64,000 bases of DNA from Kribbella steppae (GCF_004342025.1 NZ_SLWN01000003.1:620001-684000); one strand, 5' to 3'; shown: positions 45,908-54,527, counted from the first letter of the stretch. A program made the numbers and translations. Notes: a model not told the origin generated them from the letters alone.

Positions 45908-46332
45908 GGAAGCTGATCCAACGGATCCGCGGCCGCGACCAGCGGGGTTCCGCCACCGTCTTCATGCTCGGCTTCGCCGCCGTGCTGATGGTTGGGGCCG
46001 GGCTGGTCGTCGACGGCGGCCTGGCACTGAACGCCCGCAGCCGACTGACCGACGACGCCGAACAGGCCGCCCGGGCCGGCGCCAACGCCATCGACGTGAC
46101 GGCGCTGCGCGACCGCGGCGAACTGGTCGTCGACCCCAACCAGGCCCGGTCGGCCGCGGCCGGCTTCCTGGCCGACCGCGGCTACCAGAACATCTCGGTG
46201 TCGGTGAACGGGAACCGGGTCACCGCCTCGGCCGAGTCGACCGCGGACACCGCGATCCTCGGGTTGATCGGGATCGGTTCCTTCACCGTGCGCGGCGACG
46301 CGGTCGCCGAGCCTGAGACCGGGATCGGCTAG
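45904..46332 (+). CDS. TadG-like membrane protein
   Basis: A 142-residue protein with DQRG/SATVFMLGFAAVLMVGAGLVVDGG as membrane segment, then LNARSRLTDDAEQAARAGANAID. Unlike the preceding three proteins it has Phe rather than Glu at +5, so it may not be processed by prepilin peptidase. The ATG overlaps the previous stop (ATGA). Confidence 0.8.
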   Translation: MRKLIQRIRGRDQRGSATVFMLGFAAVLMVGAGLVVDGGLALNARSRLTDDAEQAARAGANAIDVTALRDRGELVVDPNQARSAAAGFLADRGYQNISVSVNGNRVTASAESTADTAILGLIGIGSFTVRGDAVAEPETGIG

Positions 46333-46374
46333 GAGACCTTCATGACAGTGCATTTTGGCCGGGCCTTCGGCGCC

Positions 46375-46589
46375 GGCGGGTCATGGGTCCTTGGTTCCCG
46401 GCCTTCCCTCGTCACTCCAGTCGCTGTGCACATTGCCACGCCTCCGGCGCGGCGGGTCATGGGGCCTTGGCTCCCGCCCTTCCCTCGTCACTCCAGTCGC
46501 TTCGCTCCCTGCGCTCCTCAGTCCAGGGCGGGAGGCCCCATGACCGGGCTCCCTGCGCTCCTCAGTCCAGGCCGGGAGGCCCCATGACC
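46375..46589. repeat. Cluster of direct and inverted repeats before the LysM-BTAD gene
   Basis: Unit A (51 bases from GGCGGGTCATGGG to CTCCAGTCGCT) occurs at 46375 and 46451 with three mismatches. Unit B (42 bases from GCTCCCTGCGCTCC to GGCCCCATGACC) occurs at 46504 and 46548 with one mismatch. The end of B is the near reverse complement of the start of A (CGGGTCATGGGGCC against GGCCCCATGACCCG), so the transcript could form large hairpins. This looks like a REP-type element; unit B2 supplies the ribosome site and ATG of the next gene. The gap 46333-46583 otherwise shows only an unconvincing ATG frame from 46342. Confidence 0.75.
46540..46587 (+). CDS. 15-codon leader ORF overlapping the LysM-BTAD start
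   Basis: Unit B1 duplicates the ribosome site and ATG (GGGAGGCCCCATGACC) of the following gene. The result is a frame of 15 codons (MTGLPALLSPGREAP) whose TGA overlaps the real ATG as ATGA. It may be translated and couple to the gene downstream, or it may be a by-product of the duplication. No family is recognisable. Confidence 0.35.
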   Translation: MTGLPALLSPGREAP

Positions 46590-49379
46590 CAGCAGCCGAA
46601 GGCGCGGCGATTCGTCGCCAGTCCACCTGATCCGTCCCGCTTCCGGCAGGCGCCGTCGGAGGACCCGCGGTCGCCCGGACAGGTGGTGCTGGCCGCGCTC
46701 GCGCTGCTCGTGCTCGTGGTCGGCGTACCGGTTGCGTTGTGGGTTCTGAGCGGTCCGCCGCCGCTGCCGGACGGTTGGCCGACCCGAGAGGATCTGACCG
46801 CGCCGATCGGCATCGACACGTTGCTGACCGTACTGCGAGTGGTCGTCTGGATCGCCTGGTTCCACTTCCTCGTCTGTGTGGTGGCCGAGATCGCCAGCGC
46901 GATCCGCGGCCGCGGTGTGCCGGCGGCGATCCCGTTGGGCGGCGGCAGCCAGCAGCTGGCCCGGATCCTCGTCAGCGCGCTGCTGCTGACCGGGATCGCG
47001 GCCGGTCAGGCCGCCGCGGCGACCGGCGGCGGCGGCGCCCCGGTCGAGCCACCGTCACAGGTCACCATCAGCGCCACCACGACCACTGCCCAGCCGAGCG
47101 CCGAGACGATTCAGCCGATCGACCACAACCGCTTCGAGGGGCACACGGCGCAGGCGGGGACGAAGAATCCGCTGGCAGGCAAGAAGGTCTACACGGTCAA
47201 GGCGCCGGTAGGGCACCACCACGACAGCCTCTGGGACATCGCCGAGAAGCACCTCGGTGACGGCCGCCGCTACAAGGAGATCTACGAGCTCAACAAGGAG
47301 CGGGTCCAGCCGGACGGCCAGCACCTTCACCTGGCCCGGCTGATCATGCCGGGGTGGGAGCTGATCATGCCGGAGGACGCCGTCGGCGTTCCCCGCGTGC
47401 CGACCGAGACCCCGGCGAAGACCACTGTGCGTACCACCGAGCAGACTCAGCCCGGTCAGAGGGAGCAAGGCCCGCAGACGCCGACGACCAACCAGGGCGA
47501 GGAAACCGGCACGGGGAGCGGTACCACAGTCGGTGGCGACCACCAGTCTGTTGACGGCGGCCAGACGCAGGACGCTCGCTGGCGGCTGCCCAACGACCTC
47601 CTCGGCGGTGGTCTGGTGGGTGCCGGTCTGCTGATGCTCCTGCTGGTCGAGCGGTACCGGCGGCGCGGACGTGATCCCGAGCAGGCCGCGGCAGCCGCCG
47701 AGGTGGCACTGCGGGTCGGGGCGGATCCGGAGCGGTCGGACGCGCTGGACCGGGTGATGCGTGCGCTGGTGCGGCAGTGTGACGCGGCCGGGATGCCGCT
47801 GCCGTCCCTGTTCGGAGCGCTCGTCGACGACACCGGGGTCGAGTTGCTGCTCGCGCCCCCGCAAACAACCGTCCCGCCGCCCTGGCACGCGCTCGACGAC
47901 GGCCGCCGGTGGCGGATCAACCGGGCCGACATCGTTCCCGATCGATCCGGGCCTGCGCCGTTCCCGGCGTTGGTGTGCCTGGGGCGGGACGAGTACGACC
48001 GCGACGTGCTGGTCGATCTGGAGGCGGCCAGCGGTGCGCTCAGTCTGGAGGGCGACACGGTCGTGGCCCGCGAGGTCGCGACGTCGGTCGCGGTGCAGCT
48101 CGCGACCAACCCGTGGACGGATCTGCTGCAGGTCACCACGTCCGACCTGCCGGACGCGATCGAGGACGTGCTGGCCGATCGGCTGCGCGTGGTGAACGAC
48201 ATCGACGAGGTCATCCCGGATCTCGAAGCCGGAACGATCGAGACCGAGGTGCTGTCCGGCCGGGTCAGCCGGGCCGCGGACGCTTCGCCGCAGTACGTCG
48301 TACTCGGAGCACCGCCCAGTGAGGCCACGGCCCAGCGGCTGACCGCGCTGGCGTCCCGCACGCGTGCGGGGTTCGGGTTGATGGTCGCGGGGACCGTGCC
48401 TGGTGCGCGCTGGCAGCTGCGGGTGGACGAGTCGGGCACGTTGCGCATCCCTGCGCTCGGGCTGACGCTGTCGGCCAGTCGGCTGTCCGAGCCGACGGTC
48501 GAGTCGCTCACCGAGTTGCTGGCGGCGGCCCGGACGCACACTCAGCCGCCGACCGGCCAGAACCGGGTCCGGGTGCCGAACAGCGGCCGCATCGGCGACG
48601 ACGCGGCCTGGTGGACGGCGAACGTACGGATCGGGGTGCTCGGACCGATGGACGTCCGGGCCACGAACCGGCTGGAGCAGGAGCGGCTGTCGCTCGCGAC
48701 CGAGATCGTCGCGTTCCTGGCGCTGCACCCCGGTGGCGTGCACCCGAGTGTGCTCGGGGCCTCGGTCTGGCCGCGCGGTGTCACCGCCGAGGTACGCGAC
48801 TCGATGGTTGAGCGAGTGCGGCAATGGTTGGGGACCGACACCACGGGTGCTCATCACCTGCGGCAGGACTCGGGCGGCCGGTTGTACCTCGGACCTGAGG
48901 TCGCGGTCGACTGGGATTGCTTCACCGAGCTCGTACGGCGGAGCCGGACCGCGCAGACGGTGCGGGACGAGCGGGAGTTGCTGCGGCGTGGTCTGCAGTT
49001 GGTCCGTGGGCCGTTCCTCAGCGGGCGACCACGGGGCGGGTACTCGTGGATCGCGCGGGTGCACTTGGAGCGGTTGGTGCCGGATGTCGTGGTCGACGCT
49101 TCGCACCGCTTGTGGGAGCTCACGATGGGTGGGGACGATCCGGCTGGTGCGGTGAGCGCGGTCCAGGCTGGCCTGCGGCTGGCCGAGAGCTCGGACCTGC
49201 TGTGGCGGGATCTGCTGACGGCGGAGCACCGGTACGGCGGTGTGGCCGCGGCCGAGAAGGTGGTCGAAGCTCTCGGCGAACGCATCCAACGTCACGGCCT
49301 CGTCCTCAGCCCGGAAACCGAAGCCTTGATCGAAGACCTGCTCCCAGCCTCAGCCCCCCGCTCCCGCCGCGCGGGCTAG
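46584..49379 (+). CDS. Membrane LysM protein with cytoplasmic SARP/BTAD-like region
   Basis: A 931-residue protein. Three helices lie near 33-57, 77-100 and 115-140; a LysM domain at about 200-265 (KVYTVKAPVGHHHDSLWDIAEKHLG, ending MPGWELIMP) would be outside, and a fourth helix (GGLVGAGLLMLLLVERY, about 338) returns the chain to the cytoplasm. Residues ~680-931 resemble a SARP regulator: VRIGVLGPMDV with a winged-helix-like region, then a bacterial transcriptional activator (BTAD) domain (DWDCFTELVRRSRTA, GGYSWIARVHLERLVPDVVVDASHRLWEL). Similar proteins close many actinobacterial Tad loci. The ATG at 46584 follows GGGAGG. A wall-sensing regulator or scaffold is inferred. Confidence 0.82.
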   Translation: MTQQPKARRFVASPPDPSRFRQAPSEDPRSPGQVVLAALALLVLVVGVPVALWVLSGPPPLPDGWPTREDLTAPIGIDTLLTVLRVVVWIAWFHFLVCVVAEIASAIRGRGVPAAIPLGGGSQQLARILVSALLLTGIAAGQAAAATGGGGAPVEPPSQVTISATTTTAQPSAETIQPIDHNRFEGHTAQAGTKNPLAGKKVYTVKAPVGHHHDSLWDIAEKHLGDGRRYKEIYELNKERVQPDGQHLHLARLIMPGWELIMPEDAVGVPRVPTETPAKTTVRTTEQTQPGQREQGPQTPTTNQGEETGTGSGTTVGGDHQSVDGGQTQDARWRLPNDLLGGGLVGAGLLMLLLVERYRRRGRDPEQAAAAAEVALRVGADPERSDALDRVMRALVRQCDAAGMPLPSLFGALVDDTGVELLLAPPQTTVPPPWHALDDGRRWRINRADIVPDRSGPAPFPALVCLGRDEYDRDVLVDLEAASGALSLEGDTVVAREVATSVAVQLATNPWTDLLQVTTSDLPDAIEDVLADRLRVVNDIDEVIPDLEAGTIETEVLSGRVSRAADASPQYVVLGAPPSEATAQRLTALASRTRAGFGLMVAGTVPGARWQLRVDESGTLRIPALGLTLSASRLSEPTVESLTELLAAARTHTQPPTGQNRVRVPNSGRIGDDAAWWTANVRIGVLGPMDVRATNRLEQERLSLATEIVAFLALHPGGVHPSVLGASVWPRGVTAEVRDSMVERVRQWLGTDTTGAHHLRQDSGGRLYLGPEVAVDWDCFTELVRRSRTAQTVRDERELLRRGLQLVRGPFLSGRPRGGYSWIARVHLERLVPDVVVDASHRLWELTMGGDDPAGAVSAVQAGLRLAESSDLLWRDLLTAEHRYGGVAAAEKVVEALGERIQRHGLVLSPETEALIEDLLPASAPRSRRAG

Positions 49380-50035
49380 CTGGATCGGGTGGTGAGGCGG
49401 GCTTCTTGTTGTGCGGCGAGGGTTTTGAGGAGGGCCGTGTCGGGGCGGGGATCGGTGCCCAGGGCACCGGTCTGACGGATGGTGAGTTCGGCGACGAGGG
49501 TGCCGACCACGAAGCTGACCTCGGCGACCGCCTCGGACTGGCCGGTGCCGCCGTCGTACTGGACCCGCGCGTCACTCAAGGCGTTCGGTACGTCGAAGCC
49601 GCGCTCGTGGGTGTCCTGGCTCCAGAAGCCTTGCTGCAAGGCCTTCGCCTTGGCCGGGCTCGCGGCCTTGAAGAGCTGCACCGTGAACTGCTTCTTCTTG
49701 TCCGGGCTCAGCCGGCTCGCCCGGTACCCCTCGACGAAACCGGCGTTGAGCAGGAGCGCGCGATCGAGGGCGGGGTCGGCGGACCAGTTGCCCAGGAACG
49801 TGGTGGCCGTGAACGCACCGGTGGTGCTCCGCGGATCGGCGATGTAGCCGCGGGGGAGGACGACCAGACCGGCCAGCGTGTTCTTCGTCGCCTTGTCCCG
49901 CGCGCCCGCCGGCGCTTTGGTTGCCGAGGGCGTCTGCAGGGTGCCGGTCGAGGCGCCGGCATCGCTCCCGCACCCGGTCATGCCGAGCACCAGCGCGGTC
50001 ACCACGGCGGCGACGCCTGGCGCAGTCCGCTTCAC
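49376..50035 (-). CDS. Lipoprotein of unknown function
   Basis: A 219-residue lipoprotein: signal KRTAPGVAAVVTALVLGMTGC, linker rich in Ala and Thr, then a soluble domain (LVVLPRGYIADPRSTTGAFT to SFVVGTLVAELTIRQTG). The GTG at 50035 follows GGAG by seven bases. Its stop TAG shares the palindrome CTAG with the stop of the convergent LysM gene. Family not recognised. Confidence 0.72.
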   Translation of the reverse strand: MKRTAPGVAAVVTALVLGMTGCGSDAGASTGTLQTPSATKAPAGARDKATKNTLAGLVVLPRGYIADPRSTTGAFTATTFLGNWSADPALDRALLLNAGFVEGYRASRLSPDKKKQFTVQLFKAASPAKAKALQQGFWSQDTHERGFDVPNALSDARVQYDGGTGQSEAVAEVSFVVGTLVAELTIRQTGALGTDPRPDTALLKTLAAQQEARLTTRSS

Positions 50036-50147
50036 GGTTCTTCTCCGTCCGCCTGTCCAGAGAGGATCAGTTCGCCCCGAGAGCATCAGAACGTTTCGGG
50101 CCTGATGCCATCAGACAAAGGTGAACGCCGGGCGAACGGGCCGCGAA

Positions 50148-50780
50148 TCAGCGGGACCGTGCGTCCGTGAGAAGCGCCTCGATCCGGCGGCGGGCAGCCT
50201 TGGGATGCAGGGGCTCACAGCCCGCGTCGAGACAGCGGCGAACCACCTGTGGATCGTCGCGGAGCAGCAGCAGACCGCGCCGCAGCAGGGTGAACGGCGG
50301 TTTGCGGTGCTCCCGGAGGTCGCGCTGGAACCGCCGGACGAAGGTGACGAGGCGGTGGTGCCGGACGCAGATGGCGGCAGCGAGCAGGTCGCGATCCTTC
50401 AGCGCACCGACGATCTGGTCGGCGAAGATGCCCTCGGCAATGATCAGCGGCGATCCCTCAGTGGAAACCGGCCGGTGCCCGACCGTCCCGTCCGCGGCGA
50501 TGTCGTAGATCGGCAGGTCCGCCGTACCCGCCGTACACAAGGTTTCCAGCGCCGCGACGGCCCGGTCGCCGTCCCAGGACCGCGGATCGTCCCAGTCCAC
50601 GATGCCGAGCGGGGAACGCGGCATCGCGTCGTCGCCGCCGTCGCGGTAGAAGTCGTCCAGCCGGACGACGGGCAGCCCCACCAGCTCCGCCAGGTGCGAC
50701 TTCCCCGTCCCCGAAGGCCCCGCCAGCAACACCACGCGCGAACTCACCGGCATATTCTCTGCCACTTGCTGCAGTAACAT
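50148..50780 (-). CDS. Uridine-kinase-like P-loop protein
   Basis: A 210-residue P-loop kinase. VVLLAGPSGTGKSHLAELVGLPVVRLDDFYRDGG supplies Walker A and the DDFY motif of uridine/pantothenate-kinase-like enzymes; DWDDPRSWDGDRAVAALETL and LIIAEGIFADQIV are the matching substrate-site and Walker B-like parts. VRHHRLVTFVRRFQRDLREHRKPP is the lid. The ATG at 50780 follows GGGGAG by eight bases; an ATG at 50753, nine codons later, is closer to the family start but has poor ribosome-site support. Substrate may be uridine; not proven. Confidence 0.82.
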   Translation of the reverse strand: MLLQQVAENMPVSSRVVLLAGPSGTGKSHLAELVGLPVVRLDDFYRDGGDDAMPRSPLGIVDWDDPRSWDGDRAVAALETLCTAGTADLPIYDIAADGTVGHRPVSTEGSPLIIAEGIFADQIVGALKDRDLLAAAICVRHHRLVTFVRRFQRDLREHRKPPFTLLRRGLLLLRDDPQVVRRCLDAGCEPLHPKAARRRIEALLTDARSR

Positions 50781-50837
50781 CCAACCCACTCCCCGCGATA
50801 GGCGGACTAGACCCGTCCCGACCGCACCAGGAGCCTC

Positions 50838-51278
50838 ATGCCGAAGCTGAAACTGGGCGCCGCGGTGTACGCCGTTGTCGCGATCGCCTTCGCGGTCGAG
50901 TTTGTCCGGATGATCCGGCACGACGGTCAGTGGAGTGGGGTGCACGGCTGGGAGTTCGCCGCCTTGCTGATCGTGGCCGCGCTGACGACCGCGCTGTTGG
51001 CTCTTGGCGCAGTGACCCGGAGAGGGCTCATCGCCGACGACGGGCCGTGGATCTGCCGGCACGGCTGGATCGTGCTGCTCGGAGTCGTGGCGTGCGCGTT
51101 AGCCGTTCAGCTGATCGGCAGCGAGGAGCTCGGGATCTGGCCCAGCCCGGCGATCGTCTTCCTGCCGCATTTCGTCCGCAGGATGCACGAGTCGTACTCC
51201 GACGGCGTGTCCGAGGGCGAGCGTGAGCTGGAGATCAGGGCTGCAGTGCGTGACGAAGAGCTTCCGCCTGCTCGGTGA
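50838..51278 (+). CDS. Small membrane protein of unknown function
   Basis: A 146-residue protein with three hydrophobic helices (LGAAVYAVVAIAFAVEFVRMI, FAALLIVAALTTALLALGAV, HGWIVLLGVVACALAVQLIG) and a charged C-terminal tail. AGGAG lies four bases before the ATG. Its last 44 bases overlap the convergent phosphotransferase gene. No family recognised. Confidence 0.65.
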   Translation: MPKLKLGAAVYAVVAIAFAVEFVRMIRHDGQWSGVHGWEFAALLIVAALTTALLALGAVTRRGLIADDGPWICRHGWIVLLGVVACALAVQLIGSEELGIWPSPAIVFLPHFVRRMHESYSDGVSEGERELEIRAAVRDEELPPAR

Positions 51279-52023
51279 ACCACTGGTTGGTGCGGTCGGT
51301 CAGTTCGGCCTCGCCGGTGGTCCAGCGTTGGTGGAACCACGGGTGGCCGGTCTCGGCGCCCCGGCGTACGTAGTCCATGCACCAGACGTGGTTGCGGGCG
51401 GTCGCGTCGACCAGGCGGCCGCGGTCGGTCTCGTCCAGGCCGTAGGCGTCGGCGAAGCGCCGGAGCCGGCTGAGGGTGCGGCCGCGGCGCGCGTCGGCGA
51501 TGTCGGCGTCCGGGCGGAGCGGGGCCCAGAGCCGGATCGCGGTGGCGACGTCCCACAGTGCGGAGCCTGGTCCGGCCAGGTCGAAGTCGATCAGTGCGAC
51601 CGCGACACCGTCCCGGAACACCACGTTGTCCAGGTTCGGATCGTTGTGGCTGACCAGGTCTTCGACGTACGCCGGAGGCACCGGCTCGGCCCAGGCCAGG
51701 CCGGCGGGATCGAAGCCGGCGACCGCCTGGTGGTACTCGCGCAGCAGCCGGGCGACGCTGTCGAGCGCCTCGTCCGTCATCGACCAGGCCGGGTACGGCG
51801 GGGTCACGGTCTCACCCGGTACGTAGGACAACACCTCGCGCTTCTGGGAGTCCACCCCCAGAAAGTTCGGCGCACCGGAGAAGCCGACGCGCTCCAGGTG
51901 CTCGAGCAGCGCATGAGTGGCGGTGCTGCTCGCGCGCAACGGGCGGCGTACCGTGTCGCCGACACGCACCACCAGACCACGGTTGGCGGTGCCGCCGAGC
52001 AGCTGCGTCTCGACATCAGGCAT
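51235..52023 (-). CDS. Aminoglycoside-phosphotransferase-fold kinase
   Basis: A 262-residue protein of the APH/choline-kinase fold. VRVGDTVRRPL is the Lys-poor ATP-site strand; the catalytic loop is LVSHNDPNLDNVVFRDG and the metal site ALIDFDLAGPGSALWDVATAI. It starts seven bases after the SorC-type regulator stop, so the two are one transcript. Despite its name the family also phosphorylates sugars, amino sugars and other small molecules; a sugar-like substrate fits the neighbours but is a guess. Confidence 0.82.
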   Translation of the reverse strand: MPDVETQLLGGTANRGLVVRVGDTVRRPLRASSTATHALLEHLERVGFSGAPNFLGVDSQKREVLSYVPGETVTPPYPAWSMTDEALDSVARLLREYHQAVAGFDPAGLAWAEPVPPAYVEDLVSHNDPNLDNVVFRDGVAVALIDFDLAGPGSALWDVATAIRLWAPLRPDADIADARRGRTLSRLRRFADAYGLDETDRGRLVDATARNHVWCMDYVRRGAETGHPWFHQRWTTGEAELTDRTNQWFTEQAEALRHALQP

Positions 52024-52029
52024 CGCGCG

Positions 52030-52989
52030 TCAGTGTGTCTCGTCCAGTAGCGCCTTCGCCAGGGGTCCGTGGGTAACGATCCCGTTGACCAGGCCGCTGC
52101 GGACCGCCGCGCGGACGGCGTCGACCTTCGCCAGCCCGTACGGGATCGCGATCACCTCGTCGATCGCGTCCATCTGCTCGGCGCTGATCGCGATCACCCG
52201 GTCGGTGAACCGGGTCTGCACGGGCTCGCCGTCGGCACTGACGAACACCCCGGAGATGTCGGCGGCGACACCGCGGCGGCGTAGTTGCTCACGGGCCTTC
52301 TCGTCCATCGCGTCGTACAGCGTCGACTGGCCGGCGTTCCAGGAACCCAGCCCGACCACCGCCTTGGTCACGGACTCGAAATGACTGATCGCCTCGGCCA
52401 CCTCCGGCTGCTGTCGCAACGCCCGCGCGGTCGCGGCGTCGGGCACCACCAGCGGGGCGTAGAACAGGTACGCCGGTCCGCCCGACAACCGAGCGGTGTG
52501 TCGCACCAGCTCCACCGAGTTCGCCTCGACGTCCGGGCGGGTCAGGGCGCCGGTGAGTTGCACCACGGGAACGGGGGCCAATGAGGTCAGTTGCTCTGTC
52601 ATCGCGGTCACGGCCCGGGCCCACGCGAGCCCGAGGACGTCCTCAGCGGTGACGATCTCCGACAGCAGATCGGCGGCGGCCTTGCCGAGCTGGAGTCGCA
52701 GCGCGGCGGGATCGTCCTCGGGTGTGTCCACCACGATCGCCCGCCGCAGTCCGAGGGCCTCCTGCAGCCTGGCCGAGAGGTCCAGGTCGATGGCACCGGG
52801 ATGGCTGATCTCGATCCGCACCAAGCCACTGCTGCGCGCGTGGTCCAGCAACCGCGCCACTTTGAACCGGCTGAGCTGGAACTCGTCGGCGATCTCCACC
52901 TTGGAGCGCCCGTCGACGTAGTACCGGCGCGCGATCGACGCCGTGAGAACGAGCTGCGACGGCCCGAAGGCGTTGGTGCTCGGCTCCAT
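52030..52989 (-). CDS. SorC/DeoR-type sugar-responsive transcriptional regulator
   Basis: A 319-residue regulator. N-terminal helix-turn-helix: ASIARRYYVDGRSKVEIADEFQLSRFKVARLLDHARSSGLVRIEI. The rest is the SorC sugar-phosphate-binding domain (LGLRRAIVVDTPEDD, DVLGLAWARAVTAMTEQL, and VIAIPYGLAKVDAVRAAVRSGLVNGIVTHGPLAKAL). GGGAGG is upstream of the ATG. It is divergent from the polyol operon, and two perfect 12-base palindromes lie in the gap, one starting 11 bases before its own start codon. I infer autoregulation and control of the polyol operon. Confidence 0.92.
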   Translation of the reverse strand: MEPSTNAFGPSQLVLTASIARRYYVDGRSKVEIADEFQLSRFKVARLLDHARSSGLVRIEISHPGAIDLDLSARLQEALGLRRAIVVDTPEDDPAALRLQLGKAAADLLSEIVTAEDVLGLAWARAVTAMTEQLTSLAPVPVVQLTGALTRPDVEANSVELVRHTARLSGGPAYLFYAPLVVPDAATARALRQQPEVAEAISHFESVTKAVVGLGSWNAGQSTLYDAMDEKAREQLRRRGVAADISGVFVSADGEPVQTRFTDRVIAISAEQMDAIDEVIAIPYGLAKVDAVRAAVRSGLVNGIVTHGPLAKALLDETH

Positions 52990-53000
52990 CTGACCTCCCC

Positions 53001-53012
53001 GCTCATATGAGC
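53001..53012. promoter_or_regulatory. Operator palindrome 1
   Basis: Perfect palindrome GCTCATATGAGC, 11 bases upstream of the regulator start. An identical copy lies 90 bases away. Probably a binding site of the SorC-type regulator. Confidence 0.75.
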
Positions 53013-53041
53013 ATGCCTGCGCCCTAGTGTTGCACAGACTC

Positions 53042-53070
53042 TTGACAGGTCAATGCGTACCCGGTTCACT
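53042..53070 (+). promoter_or_regulatory. Candidate promoter of the polyol operon
   Basis: TTGACA at 53042 is a consensus -35; TTCACT at 53065 is a poor -10 at 17-base spacing. It is placed between the two operator palindromes, so a bound regulator could loop the DNA or block it. Confidence 0.45.
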
Positions 53071-53090
53071 CATCCTGTGAGCAGAGCCAT

Positions 53091-53102
53091 GCTCATATGA
53101 GC
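53091..53102. promoter_or_regulatory. Operator palindrome 2
   Basis: Second perfect copy of GCTCATATGAGC, about 20 bases downstream of the candidate -10 and 48 bases before the binding-protein start. A weaker inverted half-site pair, CTCA and TGAG, is at 53069-53081. Confidence 0.75.
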
Positions 53103-53150
53103 GAACCCTGATCGACACGTTTCGTGAACGACACAGCAGAGGAGCAGCTC

Positions 53151-54515
53151 GTGCTGGGACAGCGGAAACGCATCGGGGCCGTCGCGATCGCATTCCTGGT
53201 GAGTGCGGTCAGCGGCTGCGCCGGGTGGGGCGGCGGTGCGGGCGGCGGCGGTGCCGACAGCATCAACGTTCTGATGGTGAACAACCCGCAGATGGTCGAC
53301 CTGCAGAAACTGACCGCCGACCACTTCACCAAAGAGACCGGAATCAAGGTCAACTTCACCGTGCTGCCGGAGAACGACGTCCGGGACAAGATCAGCCAGG
53401 AGTTCTCCAGCCAGGCCGGTCAGTACGACGTCGCGACGCTGAGCAACTTCGAGATCCCGATCTACGCGACCAGCAAGTGGATCGCCCCGCTCTCGGACTA
53501 CATCGACAAGGATCCGTCGTTCGACCAGGACGACGTACTCGCACCGATGACCCAGTCGCTGTCCGGTGAGGACGGCAAGATCTACGGCGAACCGTTCTAC
53601 GGCGAGTCGTCGTTCCTGATGTACCGCAAGGACGTGCTGGCCGCGAAGGGCGTCACGATGCCGGCCAAGCCGACCTGGCAGGAGATCGCGGACATCGCGG
53701 CGAAGGTCGACAACGCACAGCCCGGGATGCGCGGCATCTGCCTGCGTGGACAGCCCGGCTGGGGGCAGGTGTTCGCGCCGCTGACAACGGTGGTGAACAC
53801 GTTCGGCGGCACCTGGTTCACCGAGGACTGGCAGGCACAGGTCGACTCGCCCGAGTTCACCGAGGCAGTCAAGTTCTACGTCGATCTGGTCCGCGCCCAC
53901 GGTGAGCTCGGCGCACCGCAGGCAGGCTTCACCGAATGCCTCAACAACACTGTCCAGAGCAGCGTCGCGATGTGGTACGACGCCACGTCCGCGGCCGGCT
54001 CCTTGGAAGCGCCGAACTCACCCGTGAAGGGCAAGATGGGCTATGCCCCGGCGCCGGTGGTGAAGACCGACAGCTCCGGCTGGCTGTACGCGTGGGCCTG
54101 GAGCATCCAGGAAGCCAGCGAGAAGAAGGACAACGCCTGGAAGTTCATCTCCTGGGCGTCCGGCAAGGACTACGAACAGCTCGTGGGTGAGCAGCTCGGC
54201 TGGTCGCGTGTCCCGGCCGGCAAACGCGCCTCGACGTACGAGAACCCGGCCTACCTGAAGGAAGCCGGGGCGTTCGCGGAGCCGACCAGGCAGGCGATCG
54301 AGACAGCGGATCCGCGCAACCCCGGCGTCCAGCCGCGGCCCGCGATCGGGATCCAGTTCGTCGACATCCCGGAGTTCCCGGACCTCGGGACCCAGGTCAG
54401 CCAGGACGTCAGTTCGGCGATCGCCGGGCGGATGAGCGTCGACGAAGCGCTGAAACGCGGGCAGGAGCTCGCCGACGACGTGGCCGAGCGGTATCGCTCA
54501 CGAGAAGCGAAGTAG
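53151..54515 (+). CDS. Carbohydrate ABC importer, polyol-binding lipoprotein
   Basis: A 454-residue family 1 extracellular solute-binding protein. The GTG at 53151 follows GAGGAG by six bases and gives a compact lipoprotein signal with lipobox VSGC. The domain includes VLMVNNPQMVDLQKLTADHFTKETGIKVNF, QYDVATLSNFEIPIYATSKWIAPLSDYI and FYGESSFLMYRKDVLAAKG, the pattern of the SmoE/sorbitol-mannitol group. First gene of the polyol operon. Confidence 0.9.
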   Translation: MLGQRKRIGAVAIAFLVSAVSGCAGWGGGAGGGGADSINVLMVNNPQMVDLQKLTADHFTKETGIKVNFTVLPENDVRDKISQEFSSQAGQYDVATLSNFEIPIYATSKWIAPLSDYIDKDPSFDQDDVLAPMTQSLSGEDGKIYGEPFYGESSFLMYRKDVLAAKGVTMPAKPTWQEIADIAAKVDNAQPGMRGICLRGQPGWGQVFAPLTTVVNTFGGTWFTEDWQAQVDSPEFTEAVKFYVDLVRAHGELGAPQAGFTECLNNTVQSSVAMWYDATSAAGSLEAPNSPVKGKMGYAPAPVVKTDSSGWLYAWAWSIQEASEKKDNAWKFISWASGKDYEQLVGEQLGWSRVPAGKRASTYENPAYLKEAGAFAEPTRQAIETADPRNPGVQPRPAIGIQFVDIPEFPDLGTQVSQDVSSAIAGRMSVDEALKRGQELADDVAERYRSREAK

Positions 54516-54527
54516 GAGAGAGCTGTC

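Noticed and set aside
46383..46583. 67-codon upstream extension of the LysM-BTAD gene
   Set aside because: It is a translation of repeat units A and B with no ribosome site; the ATG at 46584 has GGGAGG.
46342..46587. 81-codon frame beginning after an AGGAG
   Set aside because: Start is plausible, but the product is mostly translated repeat sequence and matches no family; kept only as a possible leader.
46375..46589. CRISPR array
   Set aside because: Only two copies of each unit, no regular spacers, no cas genes nearby.
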